From Patescibacteria group bacterium (GTDB lineage Bacteria > Patescibacteriota > Patescibacteriia > Patescibacteriales > VMTK01): a stretch of 6,825 bases of DNA. The stretch spans positions 1 through 6,825 of the forward strand of contig JAHIME010000074.1 in NCBI GenBank assembly GCA_018896595.1. Reading direction: 5' to 3'. Made by a program: the position numbers and the translations under genes. The notes under the pieces are model-generated. The model saw only the letters and a list, made by a program, of their open reading frames with translations. It did not search any database and had not been told where the DNA came from. Of the stretch, positions 1 to 6,595 are shown one piece after another; positions within the stretch are counted from its first letter, which is position 1, and every line of letters starts with the position of its first letter.

Positions 1-2790
1 ATCTTCTTTGTTTAACTTCTCGGCGACTTCTTCGGTAATCAGCTCGCCGGCCTTAACTAAAATTTTGCCTTTGCCGGTTTTTAAATCGCCTGCCAGAAAA
101 CGCCCCGTAATTCTCTTGATTAAATCTTCTCCCATTTCTTCGCTTTCGGTCTTGGTGATTATTAAGCCCTCTTTATCTCCGCAATCATCTTCCATTATCA
201 CCATATCCTGCGCCACATCAACCAAGCGGCGGGTTAAATAGCCGGCGTTTGAGGTGCGCAAAGCCGTATCGGACAACCCTTTGCGGACGCCATGGGTCGC
301 GATAAAATATTCCAAAACGCCGAAACCCTGCTTAAAATTTCCTTTAACCGGCAATTCAATAATTTCTCCGCTAGGCGAAGCCACTAATCCCTTCATGCCC
401 AAAATTTGGGTTAATTGCGCCCAGGAACCGCGCGCTCCCGATTCAATCATTGAATATACCGGGCCGTCCACGGGCAAATTGGCTTTGCAGATATCGGTTA
501 CCCGCTCTTTCACTCCGGTCCATAGCTCAATAATTTTGCTGTAACGCTCGCTGTCCGTAAGCAGGCCTTTTCTGTATTGGTCTTCAATTTCTTCGGCTTG
601 CATGTCTGCCTCACGAAGTAAATCGTCTTTTTCTTTAAGCTTAGGCAAATCATCCATGCCCCAGGAAAGTCCGCTTTTAGTGATAAAGTTAAAGCTTTGC
701 GACTTTAATTCGTCTAAAAATTCAACGGTTCGCGCCTCTCCGTAGAAACGGAGGCAATTTTTAACAATATCTTTTAATTTGCCCTTGGCGACCACTTCAT
801 TAACATAGCGCAATCTCTCGGGCAAAATATCGTTAAAAATAACTCTGCCCGCGGTAGTTTCAATAATGCCCGCTTTTTCAAATCTAACCGCGATATTTTC
901 ATGCAATTTAATTTTATCCAAGCTGTAAGCCAGTTTAGCCTCCTCGGGCGAAGAAAAATGTTTTAACAATTTTTTATTTTTCTCGATTCCCAGAGCGGCG
1001 GACAAAACGCTCCCGCCGGTAATATAAAAAGTGCCCCAAACAATATCCTGGCTCGGCGCCACCACGGGATCTCCGGTAGCCGGCTTTAATAAATTATGGG
1101 ACGACAGCATAATGTCTCTGGCTTCGTTTTTCGCCTCTTCCGTAAGCGGCACATGAACCGCCATCTGATCGCCGTCAAAATCGGCGTTAAAAGCGGAACA
1201 AACCAAAGGATGGACTTGTATCGCCAAACCCTCGATTAAAATCGGCTGAAAAGCCTGAATGCCCAATCTGTGCAAGGTCGGCGCGCGATTAAGCATAACG
1301 TAAGCGTTTTTGATAATGTTTTCCAATATATCCCATACCTCTTCGCGCCCAACCTCTATTAAGCGGGAGGCGCTGCGAACATTATGGACAATTTCTTTTT
1401 TGATTAGCTGGCTGATGATAAACGGCTTGAATAATTCCAAAGCCATCCGTTTCGGCAAGCCGCATTGGTTTAATTTTAAGTTGGGGTTGACCACTATCAC
1501 GCTTCTGCCGGAATAATCTATTCTTTTGCCTAATAAATTCTGCCTGAAACGGCCTTGTTTGCCTTTAAGCGAATCCGCCAAAGACTTGAGCATTCTTTTT
1601 TGTCCGGTTGAAGCGACAACCGTTTTGCCGTGCCTGATTGAATTGTCTATTAAAGCGTCAACGGCCTCCTGCAGCATTCTTTTTTCGTTGCGGCAAATCA
1701 CTTCCGGGGCGTTTAAATCAATCAGTTGCTTAAGCCGATTGTTGCGGTTGATAATTCTTCTATATAAATCGTTAAGGTCGGAGGTCGCGAAGCGGCCGCC
1801 GTCTAATGGAACCATGGGGCGCAAATCCGGAGGAATAACCGGCACAACGGTCAATACCATGCACTCGGGCCTGATATTATTGGCTTTTAAATTCTTTAAT
1901 AATTTAAGCCGGCGGATAATTTTTTCTTTCTTGGAATCAATCGCGCTAATCAATTCTTTTTCCAATATATTAATCAGCTTATCCAAATCAATGTGCTCAA
2001 GCAGTTTCCTGACCGCTTCGGCGCCTATTCCTGCTGAAAAAATATGGCCGTATTTCAAGCTTAAATTTTGGTAAACGCTTTCCGAAATGATGGTAAACGG
2101 CTTTAATTCTTTTAATTCTTTCTGCGCTTGCGCGTAGGCTTTTTCCAGATTATTTAATTTTTCTTCTTTTATTTTCAGCAAAGATTCTATCTCTTGTCCG
2201 ACTATATCTTCGGCTTCCGCGCCGGTTTTTCCTTCTTTCAAAAATTTGCTTTTCCGGCTTTTTATTTCAGCGGTTCTTTTATTAAAATCGGATTCAAGCG
2301 ATTTCTTTTTATTTTTATATTCATGATTAATCTGTTCAATCGTGGCCTGGCGCAGATCTTCGTTAACATCGGAAATAATGAAACTGGCGAAATAAACCAC
2401 TTTTTCCAGCGCCTGGATGGACAAATCCAAAATCAAGCCGATTTTAGAGGATATTCCCCTAAGGAACCAGATGTGCGTTACCGGGGACTGAAGAGAAATA
2501 TGCCCCATCCGTTCGCGCCGCACTATGCTGCGGGTCACTTCAACGCCGCATTTATCGCAAATAACGCCTTTGTAGCGGATCTTTTTATATTTGCCGCAAT
2601 AACATTCCCAATCTTTTGACGGGCCGAAAATGCGCTCGCAAAAAAGCCCGTCTTTTTCCGGCTTTTGGGTCCTATAATTGATTGTTTCCGGCTTTGTCAC
2701 TTCGCCGCGGGACCACATTAATATCTTTTCCGGAGAAGCCAGTCTCAATCTGATCGCCTCAAAATCGGTTGTTTTTATTGGATCAAGCAT
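1..2790 (-). CDS. rpoC: DNA-directed RNA polymerase subunit beta' (partial, C-terminus beyond window)
   Basis: Encodes the largest subunit of RNA polymerase, which carries the catalytic Mg2+ and pairs with RpoB. The frame is open for 930 codons from ATG at 2790 to the window edge, with no internal stop. The start MLDPIKTTDFEAIRL fits the family start; no Shine-Dalgarno precedes it. Visible parts: first zinc-binding site C63, C65, C78, C81 within a conserved stretch ending RRERMGHI; a charged, probably coiled-coil insertion at about 143-230; RPMVPLDGGRF near 325-334; sigma-binding clamp helices at about 340-385; the catalytic NADFDGD at 535-541 (Asp 537, 539, 541; plus-strand 1168-1188); SGARGAW; and the bridge helix from about 832 (THGVRKGLSDTAL, then GYLTRRLVDVAQD). 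C870 in EDDCGD is the first ligand of the second zinc site; its partners and the trigger loop lie outside the window. It starts 49 bp after the rpoB stop, so an rpoBC operon is likely. Identity is certain. Confidence 0.98.
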   Translation of the reverse strand, partial: MLDPIKTTDFEAIRLRLASPEKILMWSRGEVTKPETINYRTQKPEKDGLFCERIFGPSKDWECYCGKYKKIRYKGVICDKCGVEVTRSIVRRERMGHISLQSPVTHIWFLRGISSKIGLILDLSIQALEKVVYFASFIISDVNEDLRQATIEQINHEYKNKKKSLESDFNKRTAEIKSRKSKFLKEGKTGAEAEDIVGQEIESLLKIKEEKLNNLEKAYAQAQKELKELKPFTIISESVYQNLSLKYGHIFSAGIGAEAVRKLLEHIDLDKLINILEKELISAIDSKKEKIIRRLKLLKNLKANNIRPECMVLTVVPVIPPDLRPMVPLDGGRFATSDLNDLYRRIINRNNRLKQLIDLNAPEVICRNEKRMLQEAVDALIDNSIRHGKTVVASTGQKRMLKSLADSLKGKQGRFRQNLLGKRIDYSGRSVIVVNPNLKLNQCGLPKRMALELFKPFIISQLIKKEIVHNVRSASRLIEVGREEVWDILENIIKNAYVMLNRAPTLHRLGIQAFQPILIEGLAIQVHPLVCSAFNADFDGDQMAVHVPLTEEAKNEARDIMLSSHNLLKPATGDPVVAPSQDIVWGTFYITGGSVLSAALGIEKNKKLLKHFSSPEEAKLAYSLDKIKLHENIAVRFEKAGIIETTAGRVIFNDILPERLRYVNEVVAKGKLKDIVKNCLRFYGEARTVEFLDELKSQSFNFITKSGLSWGMDDLPKLKEKDDLLREADMQAEEIEDQYRKGLLTDSERYSKIIELWTGVKERVTDICKANLPVDGPVYSMIESGARGSWAQLTQILGMKGLVASPSGEIIELPVKGNFKQGFGVLEYFIATHGVRKGLSDTALRTSNAGYLTRRLVDVAQDMVIMEDDCGDKEGLIITKTESEEMGEDLIKRITGRFLAGDLKTGKGKILVKAGELITEEVAEKLNKED

Positions 2791-2839
2791 ATCTATAAAA
2801 TTTTTAATTTCTAATTATCAGCTATTATTTCTGTTTGTT

Positions 2840-5800
2840 TTATTTTTCTTTTCGCTCTCCCTCCTGTTCTTCCAAATCAACCGGCTTGTCGTATTTATCA
2901 AGCAACTCCACGTCAAGGCATAAGCCCTTTATTTCCCTGACCAAAACATTGAATGATTCCGGCACATTTAATTTTTTTATCTGCTCGCCTTTGATAATTG
3001 ACTCATAGGCTTTGCTTCTGCCCGGAACATCGTCTGATTTAATCGTTAAAATTTCCTGCAAAGTATGGGCCGCGCCGTAAGCTTCCAATGCCCAGACTTC
3101 CATCTCGCCGAAACGCTGGCCGCCGAACTGGGCCTTTCCTCCCAAGGGCTGCTGGGTGATCAAGGAATACGGCCCGATTGAACGTTGATGAATTTTATCC
3201 TCAACCATGTGGTTTAATTTCAGCATATATTTATAGCCAACCGTCACTTTATTGTCAAATTGCTCGCCTGTCTTGCCGTCATACATCGCGACCTTGCCGT
3301 CTTCCGACAGACCCGCCGCTTTTAACTCTCCCCTTACTTGCTCTTCGGAAATGCCGTTTAAGGCCAGCACCGCGGCCCTGTAGCCCAATTTCTTGGCGGC
3401 AAAGCCCAAATGAGTTTCAAGCAATTGGCCTAAATTCATACGCGAAACAACGCCCAAGGGCGATAAAATTATATCAACCGGCGTGCCGTCTTCCAGATAC
3501 GGCATATCCTCAATCGGAACAATCTTGGAAACCACTCCTTTGTTGCCGTGGCGGCCCGCCATCTTATCGCCGGCTTGAATCTTCCTTAAATTAGCCACCG
3601 TAACCTGGATTGACTGAATGATCCCTGCCGACAATTTATCCCCTTCTTCCCGGGCGAACACCTTGACGTCAATCACTTTGCCGTGCTCCCCGTGCTCTAA
3701 ATAAAGAGAGGAATCGCGCACATCCTTGGCCTTTTCTCCGAAAATGGCCCTTAACAGCTTTTCCTCGGCTGATAATTCAGTTTCGCCTTTGGGTGTGATT
3801 TTGCCGACTAAAATATCGCCGCTGGACACTTCCGCGCCAACGCGCACAATGCCGCGTTCATCCAAATCTTTTAATTTCTCTTCGGCAATGTTGGGAATAT
3901 CGTTAGTCATCAATTCAGGGCCTAATTTTGTGTCGCGCACGTCTATCGTATAATTTTCTATATGAATTGACGAATAAACGTCTTCTTTGACCAAACGCTC
4001 GGAAATTATTATCGCGTCTTCAAAGTTAAAGCCGTGCCAAGTCATAAACGCCACTAAAACATTGCGCCCTAAAGACAGCTCGCCTTTGTCAATAGCCGAA
4101 CTGTCGGTAAGCACATCGCCTTTCTTTATTTTGTCTCCCTTGTTTATAATCGGGCGCTGATTAATGCAGGTTGACGCGTTGGAACGCAAAAATTTATTCA
4201 ACTGATATTTTTTAATCTTATCGCCGCTGTCTTTAATTTCAATGGAACAGCCGTCAACTTTTGTTATTTCCCCGTTATCATCGGCGATAATAACATGCCC
4301 CGAATCGCGCGCCGCCCTTCCTTCTATGCCGGTGCCGACAATCGGCGCCTCGGCCGTGATTAAAGGCACCGCCTGGCGCTGCATATTCGTCCCCATCAAA
4401 GCTCTGATGCCGTCGTCATGCTCCAAAAAAGGAATTAAAGAAGTCGCCACTGAAACAATCTGATTGGCGGCCACGCCGACAAAATCAATATTGCTTACTT
4501 CTTCAATGGATGGAGAGCCATATTTTCTTACGCCGATCTTGTCAACCAAAAAATATCCGTTTTTGTCAACCGGAGTGGTAAAATCGGTGGTAATGCATTT
4601 TTCTTCTTCAAAAGCGTCAAGATAAACTATTTCATCGGTAACTCTCGGCTTATTTTTAGCATCGCGTGAAACCTTTCTGTAAGGCGCTTCAATAAAGCCG
4701 TAACTGTTTAATCTGGCATAACTGGCTAAATGCCCCACCAAGCCGATGTTAGGGCCTTCGGGGGTGGCAATCGGGCAAATGCGGCTGTAATGGGTGGTGT
4801 GCACATCGCGCACCTCAAATCCCGCTCTCTCGCGGGTTAGCCCGCCCGGCCCCATGGCCGACAATCTTCGCTTATGTTCAAGTTCCGCCAAAGGATTTGT
4901 CTGGTCCATAAATTGAGACAGCTGGGACGACATAAAGAATTCCTTAACCACGCTTATGACCGGACGCGCGTTTATGAGCTTATTGGGGGTTAGCGTGTCA
5001 ATGTCCATAATACTCATCCTGTCCCTGATAATTCTTTCCATGCGGGCCAGCCCGACTCTGAATTTATTTTGGATTAATTCGCCGACAGCCCTTACCCGGC
5101 GGTTGCCGAGATGGTCAATATCGTCTTCTTTGCCCTGAGTAATATTTAATCGGATTATCTCCTTAATTATCGCGATTAAGTCTTCGCGCCTTAATACGCG
5201 GGTTTCTTTGTTGTTTGGGATGTCAAAACCGAATCTTTTATTCAGCTTATAGCGGCCGACTCTGTCAAAATCATAACGGTCAAACCTGAAAAACATTGAA
5301 TGTATTAATTGGCGGGCATTGTCGGTTGTGGCTAAATCGCCCGGCCTGATTCTTTTATAAACTTCTCTTAGACCCTCGGCTTCATTTTTAGCCGCGTCCT
5401 TGCTTATTGTCGCGTCAATATAACTCGCCTCCCTATCGCCCCCTTTCATAAGGGGGGTTAGGGGGGATCCAGCGTCTTTAAAAAATTCCTTGATTTCTTC
5501 ATCGCTGCCATAGCCGAAGGCGCGCAAAAGCGAAGTAATGGCTACTTTTCTTTTGCGGTCAACCCTTACCCAGATAACATTATTAATATCAGTTTCAATT
5601 TCAAGCCAAGCGCCCCGATTCGGTATCACCTTCGCCCCGTAATATTTTCTTCCGCGGATATTCTCGGAAGTAAAAATAACTCCGGCGCTGCGAATCAGCT
5701 GTGAAACAACAACTCTTTCAATTCCATTGATAATAAAAGTCCCATTTTTTGTCATTAAGGGAAAATCCCCCAAAAAAACCTCTTGGTTTAACGACTGATT

Positions 5801-6097
5801 TGTTTTTTTATTGACTAACCTGGCTTTAATCCGCAAGGGCGCCTCGTAAGTAATATTCTTAGCCTTGCTTTCAACTTCGTTAAATTTGGGCTCGTCTAAA
5901 TAATAATCCTCCAAATACAGCTCCAAATCGCGGCCGATGAAATCCGAGATGGGAGAAATTTCATCAAACAAATCAACCAATCCCTCTTCTAAAAACCACT
6001 TGTAAGAATTTTTTTGAATTTCTATCAAATCGGGCAAAGCCGCGGCTGAACCGCTTTGAATGAAATATTTTCTTTGTAGCATATTTGTTTCTGCCAT
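2840..6097 (-). CDS. rpoB: DNA-directed RNA polymerase subunit beta
   Basis: Encodes the second-largest core RNA polymerase subunit, which forms the active-site wall with beta' and holds the rifampicin pocket. Complete at 1085 aa, shorter than in Bacillus or E. coli, consistent with lacking lineage-specific insertions. Visible parts: N-terminal LPDLIEIQKNSYKWFLEEGL (21-40); KNGTFIINGIERVVVSQLIRS (117-137); lobe from about 145 with GRYKLNKRFGF at 281-291; rifampicin region 390-415 (plus-strand 4853-4930) with Q395, D398, H408, R411 and S413 matching E. coli Q513, D516, H526, R529 and S531; CPIATPEGPNIGL; NFEDA (691-695); flap GDILVGKITPKGETELS; GDKMAGRHGNKG (843-854) with active-site lysines K845 and K853; and the C-terminal GGKAQFGGQRFGEMEVWALE. 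Residues about 210-223 are a repeat-derived insertion. The start MAETNMLQRKYF is the longest plausible; M6 (6082) is an alternative, and neither has a Shine-Dalgarno. Followed by rpoC after 49 bp. Confidence 0.99.
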   Translation of the reverse strand: MAETNMLQRKYFIQSGSAAALPDLIEIQKNSYKWFLEEGLVDLFDEISPISDFIGRDLELYLEDYYLDEPKFNEVESKAKNITYEAPLRIKARLVNKKTNQSLNQEVFLGDFPLMTKNGTFIINGIERVVVSQLIRSAGVIFTSENIRGRKYYGAKVIPNRGAWLEIETDINNVIWVRVDRKRKVAITSLLRAFGYGSDEEIKEFFKDAGSPLTPLMKGGDREASYIDATISKDAAKNEAEGLREVYKRIRPGDLATTDNARQLIHSMFFRFDRYDFDRVGRYKLNKRFGFDIPNNKETRVLRREDLIAIIKEIIRLNITQGKEDDIDHLGNRRVRAVGELIQNKFRVGLARMERIIRDRMSIMDIDTLTPNKLINARPVISVVKEFFMSSQLSQFMDQTNPLAELEHKRRLSAMGPGGLTRERAGFEVRDVHTTHYSRICPIATPEGPNIGLVGHLASYARLNSYGFIEAPYRKVSRDAKNKPRVTDEIVYLDAFEEEKCITTDFTTPVDKNGYFLVDKIGVRKYGSPSIEEVSNIDFVGVAANQIVSVATSLIPFLEHDDGIRALMGTNMQRQAVPLITAEAPIVGTGIEGRAARDSGHVIIADDNGEITKVDGCSIEIKDSGDKIKKYQLNKFLRSNASTCINQRPIINKGDKIKKGDVLTDSSAIDKGELSLGRNVLVAFMTWHGFNFEDAIIISERLVKEDVYSSIHIENYTIDVRDTKLGPELMTNDIPNIAEEKLKDLDERGIVRVGAEVSSGDILVGKITPKGETELSAEEKLLRAIFGEKAKDVRDSSLYLEHGEHGKVIDVKVFAREEGDKLSAGIIQSIQVTVANLRKIQAGDKMAGRHGNKGVVSKIVPIEDMPYLEDGTPVDIILSPLGVVSRMNLGQLLETHLGFAAKKLGYRAAVLALNGISEEQVRGELKAAGLSEDGKVAMYDGKTGEQFDNKVTVGYKYMLKLNHMVEDKIHQRSIGPYSLITQQPLGGKAQFGGQRFGEMEVWALEAYGAAHTLQEILTIKSDDVPGRSKAYESIIKGEQIKKLNVPESFNVLVREIKGLCLDVELLDKYDKPVDLEEQEGERKEK
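5438..5470 (-). repeat. Hairpin-forming C/G-run repeat inserted in frame in rpoB
   Basis: On the plus strand CCCCCTT (5439-5445) and AAGGGGG (5450-5456) pair around a 4-nt loop TCAT. A spacer TTA and a second run of six G (5461-5466) follow. Read on the minus strand it encodes SPLTPLMKGG at RpoB residues 211-220, between the family-like EEIKEFFKDA and SYIDATISKD, in the surface lobe. The homopolymer runs are unlike the rest of rpoB. From memory, G-run repeats encoding SPLTPL-KGG-like peptides are scattered in many bacterial genomes, sometimes inside genes, so this is probably one copy of such a dispersed element. The exact borders and any target duplication cannot be fixed without the uninserted homologue. 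Confidence 0.72.
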
Positions 6098-6121
6098 AAA
6101 GATAAAAAATTATTTGCAACA

Positions 6122-6151
6122 AAAAATTCTCAATACCCCTTGAAGATTGAG
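6122..6151 (-). other. Weak hairpin plus T-tract just upstream of rpoB
   Basis: In the minus-strand transcript CTCAAT (6151-6146) pairs with ATTGAG (6134-6129) around an 11-nt loop containing AAGGGG, and AATTTTTT follows at once. The layout is terminator-like, but the stem is only 6 bp with two G-C pairs, so efficient termination is unlikely. It ends about 25-30 nt before the rpoB ATG. The AAGGGG in the loop is too far from the ATG to act as its ribosome site. Confidence 0.25.
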
Positions 6152-6183
6152 TTTGTTGTTTGCTGTTTAATTAAGAAAGCTTG

Positions 6184-6205
6184 CTTGTCCGGCTGAAGGG
6201 ACAAG
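6184..6205 (-). other. Stem-loop in the rpoB leader
   Basis: CTTGTCC (6184-6190) and GGACAAG (6199-6205) form a perfect 7-bp stem around an 8-nt loop; TGC/GCA pairs can extend it past a small bulge. On the transcribed strand the sequence after it (CAAGCTTTCTT) is not a clean U-tract, so it is not called a terminator. It lies about 90-110 nt upstream of the rpoB start and may be a regulatory RNA structure or part of a small repeat. Confidence 0.4.
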
Positions 6206-6212
6206 AGCAGAT

Positions 6213-6298
6213 ATGATAATATCCACTGGTATTTTAAGTTATTCGCTTCGCGAACCCGCAACTACAAATGCGGGACATGCGAATGATAATATTAAAAT
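6213..6298. repeat. Nested palindrome with 10-bp direct repeats (possible REP/MITE-like element)
   Basis: Three nested inverted arms are visible: ATTTTAA (6231-6237) with TTAAAAT (6292-6298), ATTCGC (6241-6246) with GCGAAT (6279-6284), and CCCGCA (6255-6260) with TGCGGG (6269-6274) around an 8-nt loop. A perfect palindrome TTCGCGAA lies at 6247-6254. The 10-mer ATGATAATAT occurs at 6213-6222 and again at 6283-6292, 70 bp apart, and could be a target-site duplication. The GC-rich core stands out from the AT-rich spacer. It may be a small non-autonomous repeat or a structured part of the rpoB leader; copy number elsewhere is unknown. Confidence 0.5.
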
Positions 6299-6320
6299 TA
6301 CTTTATCCTTGATATTTTTA

Positions 6321-6378
6321 AAAAATAAAAAAACGGGCTTATCCGCGCGCGCAAAAAATGCGAAATCTTCCGTTTCTT
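6321..6378 (-). terminator. Attenuator-like hairpin with U-tract in the rpoB leader
   Basis: In the RNA from the minus strand, AAGAAACGG (plus 6370-6378) can pair with CCGTTTTTT (plus 6328-6336), including one G-U pair. It encloses an inner hairpin CGCA-TTTTT-TGCG and a CGCGCGCG block. The 3' arm runs into seven T, one A and six T. This has the layout of a factor-independent terminator, though the outer stem is mostly A-U and the loop is long, so its strength is doubtful. It lies about 65-120 nt after the predicted transcription start and about 225 nt before rpoB, so it could attenuate rpoBC or end a small RNA of about 120 nt. A competing hairpin CGGA/TTCG (inside 6361-6372) would use the same CGG. 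Confidence 0.42.
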
Positions 6379-6438
6379 GATTTGATTTTATTAATCACAA
6401 TTAATTAATTTATCTTTGAATTTCTATGATTTTTAAGG

Positions 6439-6474
6439 TTCTTTTATCCTAACAAATAATAAAAGAAATGTCAA
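6439..6474 (-). promoter_or_regulatory. Probable sigma70-type promoter of rpoBC
   Basis: On the minus strand a perfect -35 TTGACA (6469-6474) is followed by a 17-bp spacer and -10 TAGGAT (6446-6451, 4 of 6 consensus bases). A TG dinucleotide one base upstream of the -10 makes it an extended -10. The DNA upstream of the -35 is very A/T-rich and could act as an UP element. Transcription would start near 6438-6440 and give a leader of about 340 nt before rpoB. This is the best promoter match in the spacer; the start site itself is inferred. Confidence 0.75.
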
Positions 6475-6549
6475 GGAAATTTAATGCATATTTTTTATAA
6501 TACGGCAAATTTGTTATTTTTTCTCTAATTTTAGATAAAAAATATTAAA

Positions 6550-6578
6550 ATACTATTTAACATACGGCCGCGTTGCAA
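6550..6578 (-). promoter_or_regulatory. Weak second promoter candidate
   Basis: On the minus strand TTGCAA (6573-6578) and TAGTAT (6550-6555) are separated by 17 bp, each matching 4 of 6 consensus bases. It lies upstream of the stronger promoter and close to the DnaA-box sequence. In DNA this AT-rich such a match can occur by chance, so it is listed only as a candidate. Confidence 0.2.
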
Positions 6579-6582
6579 TAAT

Positions 6583-6591
6583 TTATCCACA
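6583..6591 (+). promoter_or_regulatory. Perfect DnaA-box sequence
   Basis: TTATCCACA, the canonical high-affinity DnaA box, lies 4 bp past the murE stop. No second perfect box is seen in the spacer. TTATCCGCG at 6339-6347 differs at two positions. A single box is not an origin; it could be a DnaA regulatory or titration site, or chance. Confidence 0.35.
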
Positions 6592-6595
6592 ACCA

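Larger units (their letters stand above)
6098..6595 (-). promoter_or_regulatory. murE-rpoB intergenic region and rpoB 5' leader
   Basis: About 500 bp without a credible gene and strongly AT-rich, in contrast to the flanking coding sequence. Read in the transcription direction it holds a DnaA-box sequence next to the murE stop, a weak then a strong sigma70-type promoter, a GC-rich block followed by T-tracts, a nested palindrome, and two small hairpins before rpoB. No GC-rich terminator is evident right after murE, so read-through from murE into rpoB is possible. The only small ORF of note (minus, 6278-6234, 14 codons) lies entirely inside the palindrome, has no ribosome site, and is not credible. 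Confidence 0.7.

Noticed and set aside
1..183. Loss of the second beta' zinc site, since only C870 is seen.
   Set aside because: The other three cysteines would fall about 75-85 residues later, past the window edge, so their absence has no meaning.
2791..2839. Terminator or promoter between rpoB and rpoC.
   Set aside because: The 49-bp gap is A/T-rich with no stable hairpin or convincing promoter pair; co-transcription is the simplest reading.
8..5138. Several open frames of 60-182 codons on the plus strand across rpoC and rpoB.
   Set aside because: They lie antisense to unmistakable rpoB/rpoC coding sequence, have no family-like motifs, and arise from the codon bias of the minus-strand genes.
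5452..5466. G-quadruplex formed by the two G6 runs.
   Set aside because: Only two G-runs are present; an intramolecular three-tetrad quadruplex would need these runs to be split with unfavourable loops. The hairpin is the simpler structure.
5438..5470. The G/C-run repeat as a frameshift or sequencing error that breaks rpoB.
   Set aside because: The frame is continuous through it and conserved RpoB sequence resumes directly afterwards, so rpoB is intact as read.
6234..6278. 14-codon ORF (MSRICSCGFAKRIT) in the rpoB leader, minus strand, as a leader peptide.
   Set aside because: It is contained in the palindromic element, has no ribosome site, and has no codon run or link to a terminator typical of attenuation peptides.
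6098..6595. Replication origin in the AT-rich spacer.
   Set aside because: Only one perfect DnaA box, no box cluster, and no dnaA or dnaN nearby in the window.
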